Positions 7,418 through 15,153 of a stretch of DNA of 64,000 bases are shown one piece after another; position 1 is the stretch's first letter; each line of letters begins with the position of its first letter. Below the pieces are notes generated by a model that saw only the letters and a list, made by a program, of their open reading frames with translations, searched no databases and was not told the origin of the DNA. Source of the stretch: Methylobacterium sp. J-048 (GTDB lineage Bacteria > Pseudomonadota > Alphaproteobacteria > Rhizobiales > Beijerinckiaceae); the NCBI RefSeq assembly GCF_022829515.1, contig NZ_JAKSYL010000120.1, forward strand, positions 62,001 to 126,000, written 5' to 3'. Both the position numbers and the translations under genes were made by a program.

Positions 7418-8652
7418 TGTCAGAACGCGCCTACAACGACCCCTCGCTCGACCGGGCCGACCCGTTCTGCGGTTGGCCCGGTCCGGATCCGGACTCTATG
7501 CCGGAAGCCAAGCCAGTAATCCGTGCGCAGCCGTTCCGGTGGCGGGATCCGACGACGATCCCGCCGCGGGAGTGGGTCTATGGTCGGCACCTGATCAGAC
7601 GGTTCCTGAGCACCACGGCGGCGCCCGGCGGCGTCGGCAAATCCAGCCTCGCGCTGGTTGAGGTGATCGCCATGGTCACCGGCAGGCCCTTGCTCGGTGT
7701 GTCGGTGCCGAAGCCGCTCCGGTGCTGGTACTTGAACCTTGAGGACCCGCTCGAAGAGATTGAGCGCCGCGTCGTGGCGATCTGCCTGCACTACAGGATC
7801 AAGCCGGCCGAGATCGAGGGGCGCCTGTTCCTCAACTCCGGCCGGACCACCAGCATCGTCATCGCGAGCACCACCCGCGAGGGCACCAAGGTCGCCGAGC
7901 CGGTGGTGGATGGCTTGACCCGCGCCATCCTCGACAACCGGATCGACGTGCTGGTGATCGACCCGTTCGTTAGTTCGCACCGCGTCACCGAAAACGACAA
8001 CGCCGCCATCGACATCGTGGCCAAGGCCTGGAACCGCGTCGCGGAGGAGGGCAGGGCGGCCGTAGAGCTGATCCACCACGTCCGTAAGGGCCAGAGCGGC
8101 TCTACCGGCGAGTACACGGTCGAGGACGGCCGCGGTGCCGGGGCCTTACTCGCCGCCGCCCGAAGCGCCCGGGTGCTCAACCCCATGACCAAGGAGCAGG
8201 CGGACCGCGCCGGGCTGCCGACGAACCGTGGCTACTTCCGTGCCGACAATGGCAAGGCGAACCTCGCCCCGCCACCAGATCGGAGCGAGTGGTTCCACCT
8301 CGTGCCGGTCGAACTCGGCAACGGGCCGGCGGACTCTATCGATGCAGGTGACTACGTCGCCGTCGTCGAACCCTGGCAGTGGCCGGACATGCTGGAAGGT
8401 CTGACGGTCGATCACCTCCGCAAGGCGCAGCGCGCCCTAATCGACGGCCGGTGGCGTGAGAACGCGCAAGCCAAGGACTGGGCCGGAGTCCCGATCGCAG
8501 CGGCGCTCGACATTGAACTGGACGCCGTTGGCCGGAATCGGGTGAAGGCGATGCTTCGGACGTGGATCGACACCGGCATGTTCGTGGTCGTTGAGGGCAC
8601 CGACGAAAAGCGCAACAAACGGTCGTTCATCGAGGTAGGTGAGGCAGCCTAA
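7417..8652 (+). CDS. RepA-like AAA ATPase / replicative helicase, 411 aa
   Basis: A RecA-fold ATPase of the type used by phages and plasmids for replication (RepA/AAA_25). Walker A is APGGVGKSSL at about residues 69-78. LRCWYLNLEDPLEEIERRV follows, then Walker B IDVLVIDPFVSSHRV at about 178-192 and a sensor-like ELIHHVRKG around 220. The C-terminal 100 residues look like a winged-helix region (NRVKAMLRTWIDTGMFVVVE). It is the last gene of the overlapping early operon. It probably drives replication of the excised element, perhaps from the repeat-rich stretch just downstream. Confidence 0.85.
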   Translation: MSERAYNDPSLDRADPFCGWPGPDPDSMPEAKPVIRAQPFRWRDPTTIPPREWVYGRHLIRRFLSTTAAPGGVGKSSLALVEVIAMVTGRPLLGVSVPKPLRCWYLNLEDPLEEIERRVVAICLHYRIKPAEIEGRLFLNSGRTTSIVIASTTREGTKVAEPVVDGLTRAILDNRIDVLVIDPFVSSHRVTENDNAAIDIVAKAWNRVAEEGRAAVELIHHVRKGQSGSTGEYTVEDGRGAGALLAAARSARVLNPMTKEQADRAGLPTNRGYFRADNGKANLAPPPDRSEWFHLVPVELGNGPADSIDAGDYVAVVEPWQWPDMLEGLTVDHLRKAQRALIDGRWRENAQAKDWAGVPIAAALDIELDAVGRNRVKAMLRTWIDTGMFVVVEGTDEKRNKRSFIEVGEAA

Positions 8653-9134
8653 AATGGGGGTGCCCCGCCCCGCCTCACCTTGCCCCCCCCTAAAGGGGGT
8701 GGGGCAGGTGTGGCAGTGGGGCAAAGCACCTGAAGCGCCTCACCGCCACACCTTGCAACGCCACACCTTTCAAAGGTGGGGCAGGGGGATAAAAGACGAG
8801 GCCAGATAGCAGGCGGATAGACGCCGGAAAGCCACGCTTTAGCCAGTAGGATGAAGGCGAGCCGCTAGGTGGATTGAAAGACGATTAGATGGACGCGCTC
8901 GCTGTGGGGATCGGTTCGGGATAGGGTTTGAAAGAGGCGCTCACGCACGCACCACGCCGCCGATTAAATCTGACGCTGGCAGCGCGACTCTCCGAAAACC
9001 CCTAGCGGCGGAAATGCTATCCGCCGCCGAGACCGAAAAGCAATGCAACGTCAACGCGTTGGATTTCAGGCCGGAGCGCTACCCACATCCCGCCCCACGA
9101 TCACGGGCGTTTCTAATTCGATCCGGTGCCGACC
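8653..9134. other. Non-coding, repeat-rich stretch after the ATPase gene (possible origin or terminator)
   Basis: No gene is seen. The first 150 bp are dense in short repeats. TGGGGCA occurs around 8700, 8717 and 8782; CCACACCTT occurs twice (about 8751 and 8762). There are two GC-rich inverted repeats: CCCCC-CTAAAGGGGG near 8685-8701, and CCACACCTTTCAAAGGTGGG near 8762-8781. The latter could end the early operon; the clustered repeats could equally be iterons for the RepA-like protein. No run of T follows the hairpins. Confidence 0.5.
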
Positions 9135-9299
9135 TTACTGCTTCGGCTTCTGGCTCGGCGGGGCCGACTGATCGGTCTGCGGCTCCATCTTGGACGAGTC
9201 CGCTTTGGTGGGCGTGTTGTTCTCGGCCTTCTTGTCGTCGCAGCCGGCCACGCCGACGGCGAGCAGGGCGATGAGGGCGAGGGGCTTCACGGCGCTCAT
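9135..9299 (-). CDS. Small lipoprotein, 54 aa (candidate moron)
   Basis: A minus-strand ATG at 9297-9299 opens MSAVKPLALIALLAVGVAGC, a lipoprotein signal with lipobox VAGC. A highly polar tail of about 34 residues follows (DDKKAENNTPTKADSSKMEP then QTDQSAPPSQKPKQ) and a TAA stop. It would be anchored by its lipid and is otherwise probably disordered. It is transcribed opposite to the phage genes on both sides, the usual arrangement of an independently expressed cargo gene. An Rz1-like spanin is less likely because no Rz partner overlaps it. Confidence 0.75.
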   Translation of the reverse strand: MSAVKPLALIALLAVGVAGCDDKKAENNTPTKADSSKMEPQTDQSAPPSQKPKQ

Positions 9300-9387
9300 G
9301 GCGGTCTCCAGCCTGTCCGGTGACGGGCGCGGTGAACGCCGGGTGGGCAGCCCCCGTTCCGCATGTCCCTTCCTGCCCCTCAGCGGA

Positions 9388-9675
9388 TCAGTAAAGCCGG
9401 TCTACCGTGATGGGGCTGACACCTATCGGCGCGAGGCCCAATTCGATCCTACGCCGCTCCTTCGGGCCGCAGTGGTCGTCCCGGAATGCGAAAACGACCA
9501 TGCCGGTGCGTTCGCAGGTTACACTCACGGATGTCGCGCCATTTCGAGTGTGCTGTCGCGGGTACTGCGCCAAGGCGTGGGCAGTAGCAGCCTCAATGCT
9601 GCATGGCCAAAGCTTTGTGGCCACAACCCTTTGATCCTTCAAGAACTCGATCTTGTAGGCCACTGATTCCTCCAT
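9388..9675 (-). CDS. Hypothetical protein, 95 aa
   Basis: I start it at the ATG at 9675 (MEESVAYKIEFLKDQRVVAT). The in-frame residues upstream look unstructured and Cys-rich. The protein has a compact alpha/beta look (VAYKIEFL, SVSVTCERTGMVVFAF) and ends PITVDRLY. The family is not recognised. It lies beside the lipoprotein gene on the same strand, so the two may form a small lysogenic transcription unit. Confidence 0.55.
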   Translation of the reverse strand: MEESVAYKIEFLKDQRVVATKLWPCSIEAATAHALAQYPRQHTRNGATSVSVTCERTGMVVFAFRDDHCGPKERRRIELGLAPIGVSPITVDRLY

Positions 9676-9917
9676 TTTCGGCCACCATACGAGTTCTGGC
9701 ATGGGGCGGAATGCAGTCGATCCGCATGCCTCCGAGGCGGCACATGCGGCCCACACACCCCTCGCAGGCAATGGTCTGATCGGCGACGGCGATGGTCGCA
9801 GGGATCGTGAGCTGGAACGGCCGGGAACGTCTAGGGACTACTGAGGACAATACTTGGTAAAATTAGACAAATACGGACAAATCGATTATATACGACAGAC
9901 CACAGCCGGTCGGTCGA

Positions 9918-10304
9918 ATGTCAATCCAAACACAGCCCGCTAGTCCTCGTTCCCCCAAGCAGCGCTCAGCGCTGGCCAACGGCAGCCGGCCGTTCCTCGT
10001 CACCGTGCCGGGCAGCACCGAGGCGGCAAGGCACTACAAGTCCGTGCTGGACGAGGTTGAGGCCGAGCGCGGCGGCAAGGCCGCCATGTCGGTCACGCAG
10101 CGCGAGGCGGCCCGTGCTTATGCCGGGCTGGCCGTCGAGCTAGCCAAGTTGCACGCGGCCATGGCCGGCGGCCAGAACGTCGACCTAGAGGCCCTAGGTC
10201 AGATCGGCGACCGCATGGACCGCCAGGCCCGCAGGATGGGGCCGCCACGGGCTCCGGAGCGTCCTGGGCTGCGCAGCTACCTCGCGGGCAAGGGCGCCCG
10301 CTGA
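9918..10304 (+). CDS. Probable terminase small subunit, 128 aa
   Basis: Small helical protein (AARHYKSVLDEVEAERGGKA, SVTQREAARAYAGLAVELAK) directly before the large terminase and overlapping its start by ATGA. Position, size and helical content fit a terminase small subunit, which recognises the packaging site. The sequence itself is not distinctive, so the call rests mainly on context. An unusual stretch of TATA-rich DNA just upstream (about 9850-9900) could hold its promoter. Confidence 0.65.
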   Translation: MSIQTQPASPRSPKQRSALANGSRPFLVTVPGSTEAARHYKSVLDEVEAERGGKAAMSVTQREAARAYAGLAVELAKLHAAMAGGQNVDLEALGQIGDRMDRQARRMGPPRAPERPGLRSYLAGKGAR

Positions 10305-11803
10305 TGAAGATCTTGTGCAGCATGCGGGAGGCTCTTGAGGATGACAACGTCCTCGGGCGCTCCTTGCCGGGCGAGTCCTGGCGCAACTGGCGCACGCTGC
10401 TGATCGCTAGCCGGGGCGAGGCGCTAACGGCTGAGGAGCGGGAGATCTACCGGGAACTGACCACGCGCGAATGCGAGCCCGCGGAGCCGGTTGACGAGTT
10501 CTGGAGCGTGGTTGGCCGTGGCGGTGGCAAGACTGCGGCCCTGAGCACGGCGGCAGCCTATTTTGCGGGTTGCGTCGAGCACGAGGGCCGCTTTAAGGCC
10601 GGTCAGCGCGGTCGCCTTCCCGTCATCGCTGTGTCGAAGTCCACCGCGGCTGAAGCATTCAACTACCTGAGCGGCATCTTCGGCGAGTTTCCATTCTTCG
10701 CTGATCTAGTCGACGGCGATCCGACATCCGACACGATCCGGCTCACCAACCGGGTCGACATCATGGTGATGGCGGCGAGCTTCCGGACTGTGCGTGGAGC
10801 GACCTTCGTTGCGTGCCTGTGCGACGAGCTTGCCTATTGGTCGATTGAAGGGATGGCTAATCCCGACAAGGAAATCTTGAGAGCAGTAAGGCCTGCACTG
10901 GCTCGCTATGGCGACGCACCTCCTTTCGTCCTCAGTTCGCCCTACGCCAAGCGCGGCGAATTGTACGAGACGTACAAGGACCATTATCGGCCTGGCGGCG
11001 ATCCGCGCGTGTTGGTCGTCCAGGCGCCGACCCTAAAGATGCACGACACGCCGGACCTTCAGCGTGCGGTTGCCCGCGCCTATCAGAAGGATCCCGAGTC
11101 GGCACGAGCCGAGTACGGTGCTGAATTCCGGGAGGGCATCTCGGATTTCGTCAGCCGCGAGCTGGTGGATCAGTGCACCGACTTCGGCGTGCGCGAGCGC
11201 GAGCCGGACCCCAACGCCCGCTACACCGCCTTCATCGATCCGTCCGGCGGCACTGGCAAGGACGCGATGACCCTGGCGGTCGCGCATCAGGACGCCACCG
11301 GGAACATCGTGGTCGACCTGGTAGTCGGGGTGAAGCCGCCGTTCTCGCCGGACGCTGTCTGTCAGCAATTCGCAGCGACGCTGAAGCCGTACCGGGTCAG
11401 CACAGTAGTCGGCGACAACTACGCCAACGAGTGGCCTAAAGAACTGATCCGCAAGTACGGGATCACCTACGAGCAGTGCCCAAAGGCCAAGGCGGGGTTG
11501 TACATCGAATTCCTGCCGCTCTTGAACAGCGGCAAGGTTCGACTGCTCGACCACGACAAGATGCGGAACGAGTTGTTGAACCTTGAGCGTCGGACAAATT
11601 TCGGCGGCAAAGACAACATCGATCACCCGAACAACGGGCATGACGATTACATCAACGCCGTTGCTGGCGTGGTCTGGGCTGAAAGCAACAAATCTAAGCC
11701 GCTGATCATCAGCAAAGAACTGATGGAGTGGGCCAAGCGCCCGACTGACTACAGCCGTCGCCATAGTGATCCGATGGGCATCCGCTTCATGAGAGGTTTT
11801 TGA
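10304..11803 (+). CDS. terL: Phage terminase large subunit, 499 aa
   Basis: The packaging motor ATPase and nuclease. Walker A-like GRGGGKT lies at about residue 71, Walker B VACLCDELAYW at about 167-177, and the coupling motif VLSSPYAKRG at about 210. The C-terminal RNase H-like nuclease shows FIDPSGGTGKDAMT (first Asp) at about 310, VVGDNYANEW (second) at about 367, and HDDYINAVAG (third) near 447. All key residues are present and the length is normal, so it looks intact. It is followed not by a portal gene but by a run of small unknown proteins. Confidence 0.95.
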   Translation: MKILCSMREALEDDNVLGRSLPGESWRNWRTLLIASRGEALTAEEREIYRELTTRECEPAEPVDEFWSVVGRGGGKTAALSTAAAYFAGCVEHEGRFKAGQRGRLPVIAVSKSTAAEAFNYLSGIFGEFPFFADLVDGDPTSDTIRLTNRVDIMVMAASFRTVRGATFVACLCDELAYWSIEGMANPDKEILRAVRPALARYGDAPPFVLSSPYAKRGELYETYKDHYRPGGDPRVLVVQAPTLKMHDTPDLQRAVARAYQKDPESARAEYGAEFREGISDFVSRELVDQCTDFGVREREPDPNARYTAFIDPSGGTGKDAMTLAVAHQDATGNIVVDLVVGVKPPFSPDAVCQQFAATLKPYRVSTVVGDNYANEWPKELIRKYGITYEQCPKAKAGLYIEFLPLLNSGKVRLLDHDKMRNELLNLERRTNFGGKDNIDHPNNGHDDYINAVAGVVWAESNKSKPLIISKELMEWAKRPTDYSRRHSDPMGIRFMRGF

Positions 11804-11805
11804 CT

Positions 11806-12054
11806 ATGACCCCACTGCACATGCCGCCGATCGGCTCGGTCGCCGGCTACACCCTCACCGCAACCCGCCGCCCCGCGCTGCCCCGTGACCGAGTGAACGG
11901 CGCCGGCGTCGTCGTGGTCGAGATGTCGAACGGCTCGGAGACCCACGAGGTCGCCGCCGTCGAGGACCACGCCGGAGCACCTCGGGAGGCCCGGGACATC
12001 GGCCTCGCCATCATCGCCGCCTTCGCGGCCATCGGCACCAAGGCCGCGGCCTGA
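11806..12054 (+). CDS. Small hypothetical phage protein, 82 aa
   Basis: The ATG at 11806 has GAGG about nine bases upstream, inside the end of the terminase gene. The central part (GAGVVVVEMSNGSETHEVAA) looks beta-stranded and the C-terminus is a helix rich in Ala and Ile. No family recognised. A portal gene would normally occupy this position. Confidence 0.55.
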   Translation: MTPLHMPPIGSVAGYTLTATRRPALPRDRVNGAGVVVVEMSNGSETHEVAAVEDHAGAPREARDIGLAIIAAFAAIGTKAAA

Positions 12055-12075
12055 ACCAATCCAGGAGGATTCCCT

Positions 12076-12606
12076 ATGCCCGAACGCATGAAATTTTGCG
12101 CCTCGATGTCGAAGTGCAGCCAAGCCTACACCGTTGGTAAGCCCGGCACCGTCCGGATCGCCAAGGATCGCGCCCCCCTCGACGAAGAGAAGCTCAACAA
12201 GCTCATGTCCTTCCTGGCGGACAAGCTCTCGCCGGGGGACTTCGACCAGTTTCAGGATCTCATCGACGACGTGGTCGACGATGCCGAGGAGACGAACCCG
12301 AGCGAGCAGATGGCTCAGGACGGCTACTCCAAGTCGACGCGCCGCACGATTCGTCGCGCTCACCGCAACATCGCCCTAGGCTTCGACAGCCGGCCTGCAG
12401 GTCTTCCCGGCGCCGCGCCTCGTATCGCCCACGACGCCGCCGGCTTCGCCTCCCGGTTCCCGGACGCCACCCGGATCAAGTCCGACCCGACGCCCGCCGT
12501 CCATCATGGCTACACGCAGTCCAAGCCACGGTTGGCGATGGATGCCGCCCAGTCAAAGTCCCTCGATGAACGGTTCGGCACCGGTCGCATTGGGCACGCC
12601 TCCTGA
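12076..12606 (+). CDS. Hypothetical phage protein, 176 aa, acidic middle and basic tail
   Basis: Starts after AGGAGG. The middle is strongly acidic and helical (KLMSFLADKLSPGDFDQFQD then LIDDVVDDAEE), followed by a basic segment (KSTRRTIRRAHRN) and a low-complexity C-terminus. An acidic helical segment beside a basic tail is reminiscent of scaffold or head-associated proteins, but no capsid protein is nearby and I cannot assign a family. Stop and next start share a base (TGATG). Confidence 0.55.
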   Translation: MPERMKFCASMSKCSQAYTVGKPGTVRIAKDRAPLDEEKLNKLMSFLADKLSPGDFDQFQDLIDDVVDDAEETNPSEQMAQDGYSKSTRRTIRRAHRNIALGFDSRPAGLPGAAPRIAHDAAGFASRFPDATRIKSDPTPAVHHGYTQSKPRLAMDAAQSKSLDERFGTGRIGHAS

Positions 12607-13376
12607 TGGCTTCTCGGGATCACCGGCAGGGTACGGCGCTCGTGCTCGTGTCCGAGCCGCCCATCCGCTCGGTCGAGCGCCAGACCCTCGCGGACGCGCT
12701 CGACCTGCTCGCCGAGCGCCAGCGCGGGCTGGAGAACTGCCGCGCCGCTATCCGGGCGGCGGAATCCATGGAGGCCGAGGCGGCGGGCGCGCTGCACGTA
12801 GCTCAAGCTGACCTGAACCAGGCCAAGGAGGATCGTGCCGCGGAGATCACCGCCGCGGCTGCGGCCGGCGCCGCCGTGCCGTCCAGCGATCGACAGCGCC
12901 TCGCTCGGCAGAGGGTGGGCGAGGCTGAGGACGAGCTTGAGGCCGTCCGGCAGTCCGTCGCCTCAGTGCGGGTGCCGTTGGAGGACTGGGAGTACTGGAC
13001 CGAGCAGGCCAACGATGTCGTGCGGACGGCTGTGGCCGACGTGGCGGCCACCGAGTTGCCCGCGGCCATCGCGGTGGCGATGACGGCCATCAAGAACGCC
13101 GAGACCTGCGTTCGCACCGCGCAGCTCATCTACCAGGCTGGCGCGGACCGGCGGTCCCATGACGAGGCCGACAAGCAGCGTCAGGCGACCATGAACGGTC
13201 TGAATGCGCTGGCCAACGGGAACTGGACGACGCGGGACTTCAGCCGCGGCACGGCTCCGAACTGGCTGCAGGCCGTGGCGCGACTGCGCACTGATCCGGA
13301 CACCGCCTTCCCCGAGCTTCAGGCCGTCGCGGATCTGCTGCCCGGCGAACCCGGCCCTGGCGCGTCTGCGCGCTGA
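12606..13376 (+). CDS. Coiled-coil hypothetical phage protein, 256 aa
   Basis: Almost entirely helical, with long heptad-like runs (DALDLLAERQRGLENCRAAI, RQRLARQRVGEAEDELEAVR). The C-terminal third is mixed (LNALANGNWTTRDFSRGTAP). No catalytic residues or membrane segment are visible. Coupled to the previous gene by an overlapping stop/start. It could be structural or a tail-assembly factor; not recognised. Confidence 0.6.
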   Translation: MASRDHRQGTALVLVSEPPIRSVERQTLADALDLLAERQRGLENCRAAIRAAESMEAEAAGALHVAQADLNQAKEDRAAEITAAAAAGAAVPSSDRQRLARQRVGEAEDELEAVRQSVASVRVPLEDWEYWTEQANDVVRTAVADVAATELPAAIAVAMTAIKNAETCVRTAQLIYQAGADRRSHDEADKQRQATMNGLNALANGNWTTRDFSRGTAPNWLQAVARLRTDPDTAFPELQAVADLLPGEPGPGASAR

Positions 13377-13590
13377 TGAGATGCCGCGTGATCATCCCTC
13401 TTCCCCGGGTCGGCTTGGGCGGGTGAGCGCGGCGAGTGTGGCTGGTCTGGCCACACGGCGCCAAGCTGTCGAGTGGCGCTCACGAAGTAACCGACGGCAG
13501 GCGGACCGAGCTTGTTCATGGTCCGGTGCCCCGCCCCGACATGGCTCCCGGCGCACCCCGTGCCGGGAGCACTGAGCCCAAGGCACCAGC

Positions 13591-14445
13591 ATGGCGTTCA
13601 CCCGAAAGCATCTCGACTTCAGCTTCCAGCTTGCCGAGGGCAACTTCCAGGGCGGCGGCAACAAGGCCGAGGTGAAGAGCCACCGCGCGTCGGTTCAGAT
13701 CGACAATATGGGCGCCCCCGACATGGCGAAGTGCCAAATCGCGATTTGGGGCATGCCGCTGTCGCTGATGAACCAATTGACGACACTGGGGAACGACGTA
13801 AATTCGATCGGCAAGAATTTCGTCAGCATCTACGCCTACGAAGAGGGCGGCCAGAAAAGCTACGTGTTCAAAGGCACGATCAATGTAGCCTTTGCCGACC
13901 TCCGTGCGCAGCCGCAGGGCTGCTTCCGCGTCGAGGCGATGGTCGGATACTACGAGCAGATCATGAAGGCGGAGCCAACCAGCGCGCCCGGCTCGCAGGA
14001 CGTGGCGCAACTGTTCAAGCAGATCGCCGGCAAGGCCGGGCTTCAGTTCGAGGATGGCGGCGTCAAAGCCAAGGTGATGAACCCATACCTCTGGAGTAGC
14101 CCGCGCATCCAGATGAAGCAGCTTGGCCAGATGGCCGGGGTTAGCTGGGACATCGACCGCGACAAGCTATCGATCTGGCAGCCGCCGCAGGCCCGGCCGG
14201 GCGCGGCTGTAGAGATCGGGCCGGATACGGGGATGGTGAATTATCCCACGTTCACGTCGTCAGGCATCGAAGTGACGACGCTGTTTAATCCAAATCTGAA
14301 GTACGGCGGAACGATCAAGGTCAAAAGCGAACTTACCCCCGCGTGCGGCCAGTGGTATATTTTCCATCTCGGTGCTGAACTGGATGCCGATATACCGAAC
14401 GGCAAATGGTTTTCGACCTTCTCTTGCTCCAGAATACAGGTCTGA
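13591..14445 (+). CDS. Baseplate-hub-like phage protein, 284 aa
   Basis: The layout suggests a tail baseplate hub. The first half is beta-rich and starts RKHLDFSFQLAEGNF. A small helical insert follows (DVAQLFKQIAGKAGLQFEDG), then IQMKQLGQMAGVSWDIDRDK and a C-terminal beta region ending in a domain with CGQWYIFHLGAELD. The helical insert followed by a short beta unit resembles hub proteins of Mu/T4-like tails. It sits two genes before the tape-measure-like gene. The assignment is by architecture only. Confidence 0.55.
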   Translation: MAFTRKHLDFSFQLAEGNFQGGGNKAEVKSHRASVQIDNMGAPDMAKCQIAIWGMPLSLMNQLTTLGNDVNSIGKNFVSIYAYEEGGQKSYVFKGTINVAFADLRAQPQGCFRVEAMVGYYEQIMKAEPTSAPGSQDVAQLFKQIAGKAGLQFEDGGVKAKVMNPYLWSSPRIQMKQLGQMAGVSWDIDRDKLSIWQPPQARPGAAVEIGPDTGMVNYPTFTSSGIEVTTLFNPNLKYGGTIKVKSELTPACGQWYIFHLGAELDADIPNGKWFSTFSCSRIQV

Positions 14446-14448
14446 CCT

Positions 14449-14700
14449 ATGGCTGGTGAGTACGACCACCTCCTGTCCGATCCCGCCGTCCAGGCCGCCA
14501 TCGCCATGCAGCGCGAGGCCGAGCGTCTGTGGGTCGTCGACCCCGAGAAGCACCCTGACCCGCAGTTGTGGGCTGCTGTGCTGACGGTAATCGCCTTCGC
14601 CCAGGCGGGTGGGGACTGCGAGCGCGTCCGCAACCTGTCGAACGGCCTCCGGCGCGATGCGCGGCGCGAGCGGACGGTCCTCACGGTGGTGGGGGACTAG
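14449..14700 (+). CDS. Small hypothetical phage protein, 83 aa
   Basis: Helical protein (VQAAIAMQREAERLWVVDPE) starting three bases after the hub-like gene and ending two bases before the next. Such small proteins often sit between tail genes, but I recognise no family. Confidence 0.6.
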   Translation: MAGEYDHLLSDPAVQAAIAMQREAERLWVVDPEKHPDPQLWAAVLTVIAFAQAGGDCERVRNLSNGLRRDARRERTVLTVVGD

Positions 14701-14702
14701 CG

Positions 14703-15149
14703 ATGGCGAAGGTCACCGGCGGCGACAAGATCGAAGCTGCGCTCAAGGAGATCGCCGCACGGATCGGCGACGGCACGGCGGTCCGCATCGGCTTCCTCGA
14801 AGGGTCCACCTACCCGGACGGCACGTCGGTGCCGATGGTGGCGGCCATTCAGGAATTCGGCGCCCCGGCCCGGAAGATCCCGCCGCGCCCGTTCTTTAGG
14901 TCGATGGTGGCGGACAAGAGCCCGACCTGGCCGAAGGCTATCGCGAACCTGCTGGTCGCCAACAAGTACGACGGCCGCAAGACGATGGCCCAGGTCGGCG
15001 AGGCGATTGCCGGCCAGTTGCGCGAGTCGATCACGACCTTCTCGACGCCGGCCAATGCGCCCTCGACCATCGCCCGGAAGGGCTTCGATAAACCCCTCGT
15101 TGAGACCGGCCACCTCCTGGCGAGCGTGTCCTACGAAGTGAAGGACTAG
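14703..15149 (+). CDS. Tail-completion / HK97 gp10-like protein, 148 aa
   Basis: The central block VPMVAAIQEFGAPARKIPPR followed by PFFRSM is characteristic of the gp10/virion-morphogenesis family that connects head and tail. LRESITTFSTPANAPSTIAR and PLVETGHLLASVSYEVKD at the C-terminus also fit. Length is normal for the family. It stands five bases before the tape-measure-like gene. Its presence without any capsid gene is part of the evidence that a head module has been lost. Confidence 0.8.
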   Translation: MAKVTGGDKIEAALKEIAARIGDGTAVRIGFLEGSTYPDGTSVPMVAAIQEFGAPARKIPPRPFFRSMVADKSPTWPKAIANLLVANKYDGRKTMAQVGEAIAGQLRESITTFSTPANAPSTIARKGFDKPLVETGHLLASVSYEVKD

Positions 15150-15153
15150 GCCC

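Noticed and set aside
9014-9323. Plus-strand frames opposite the small lipoprotein
   Set aside because: Cys/Arg/Ser-rich shadows. The minus strand carries a clear lipoprotein signal and lipobox.
11806-13376. Portal or capsid gene hidden among the unknown phage genes
   Set aside because: The three proteins are too short for a portal and show no capsid-like pattern. Only structure prediction could reverse this.
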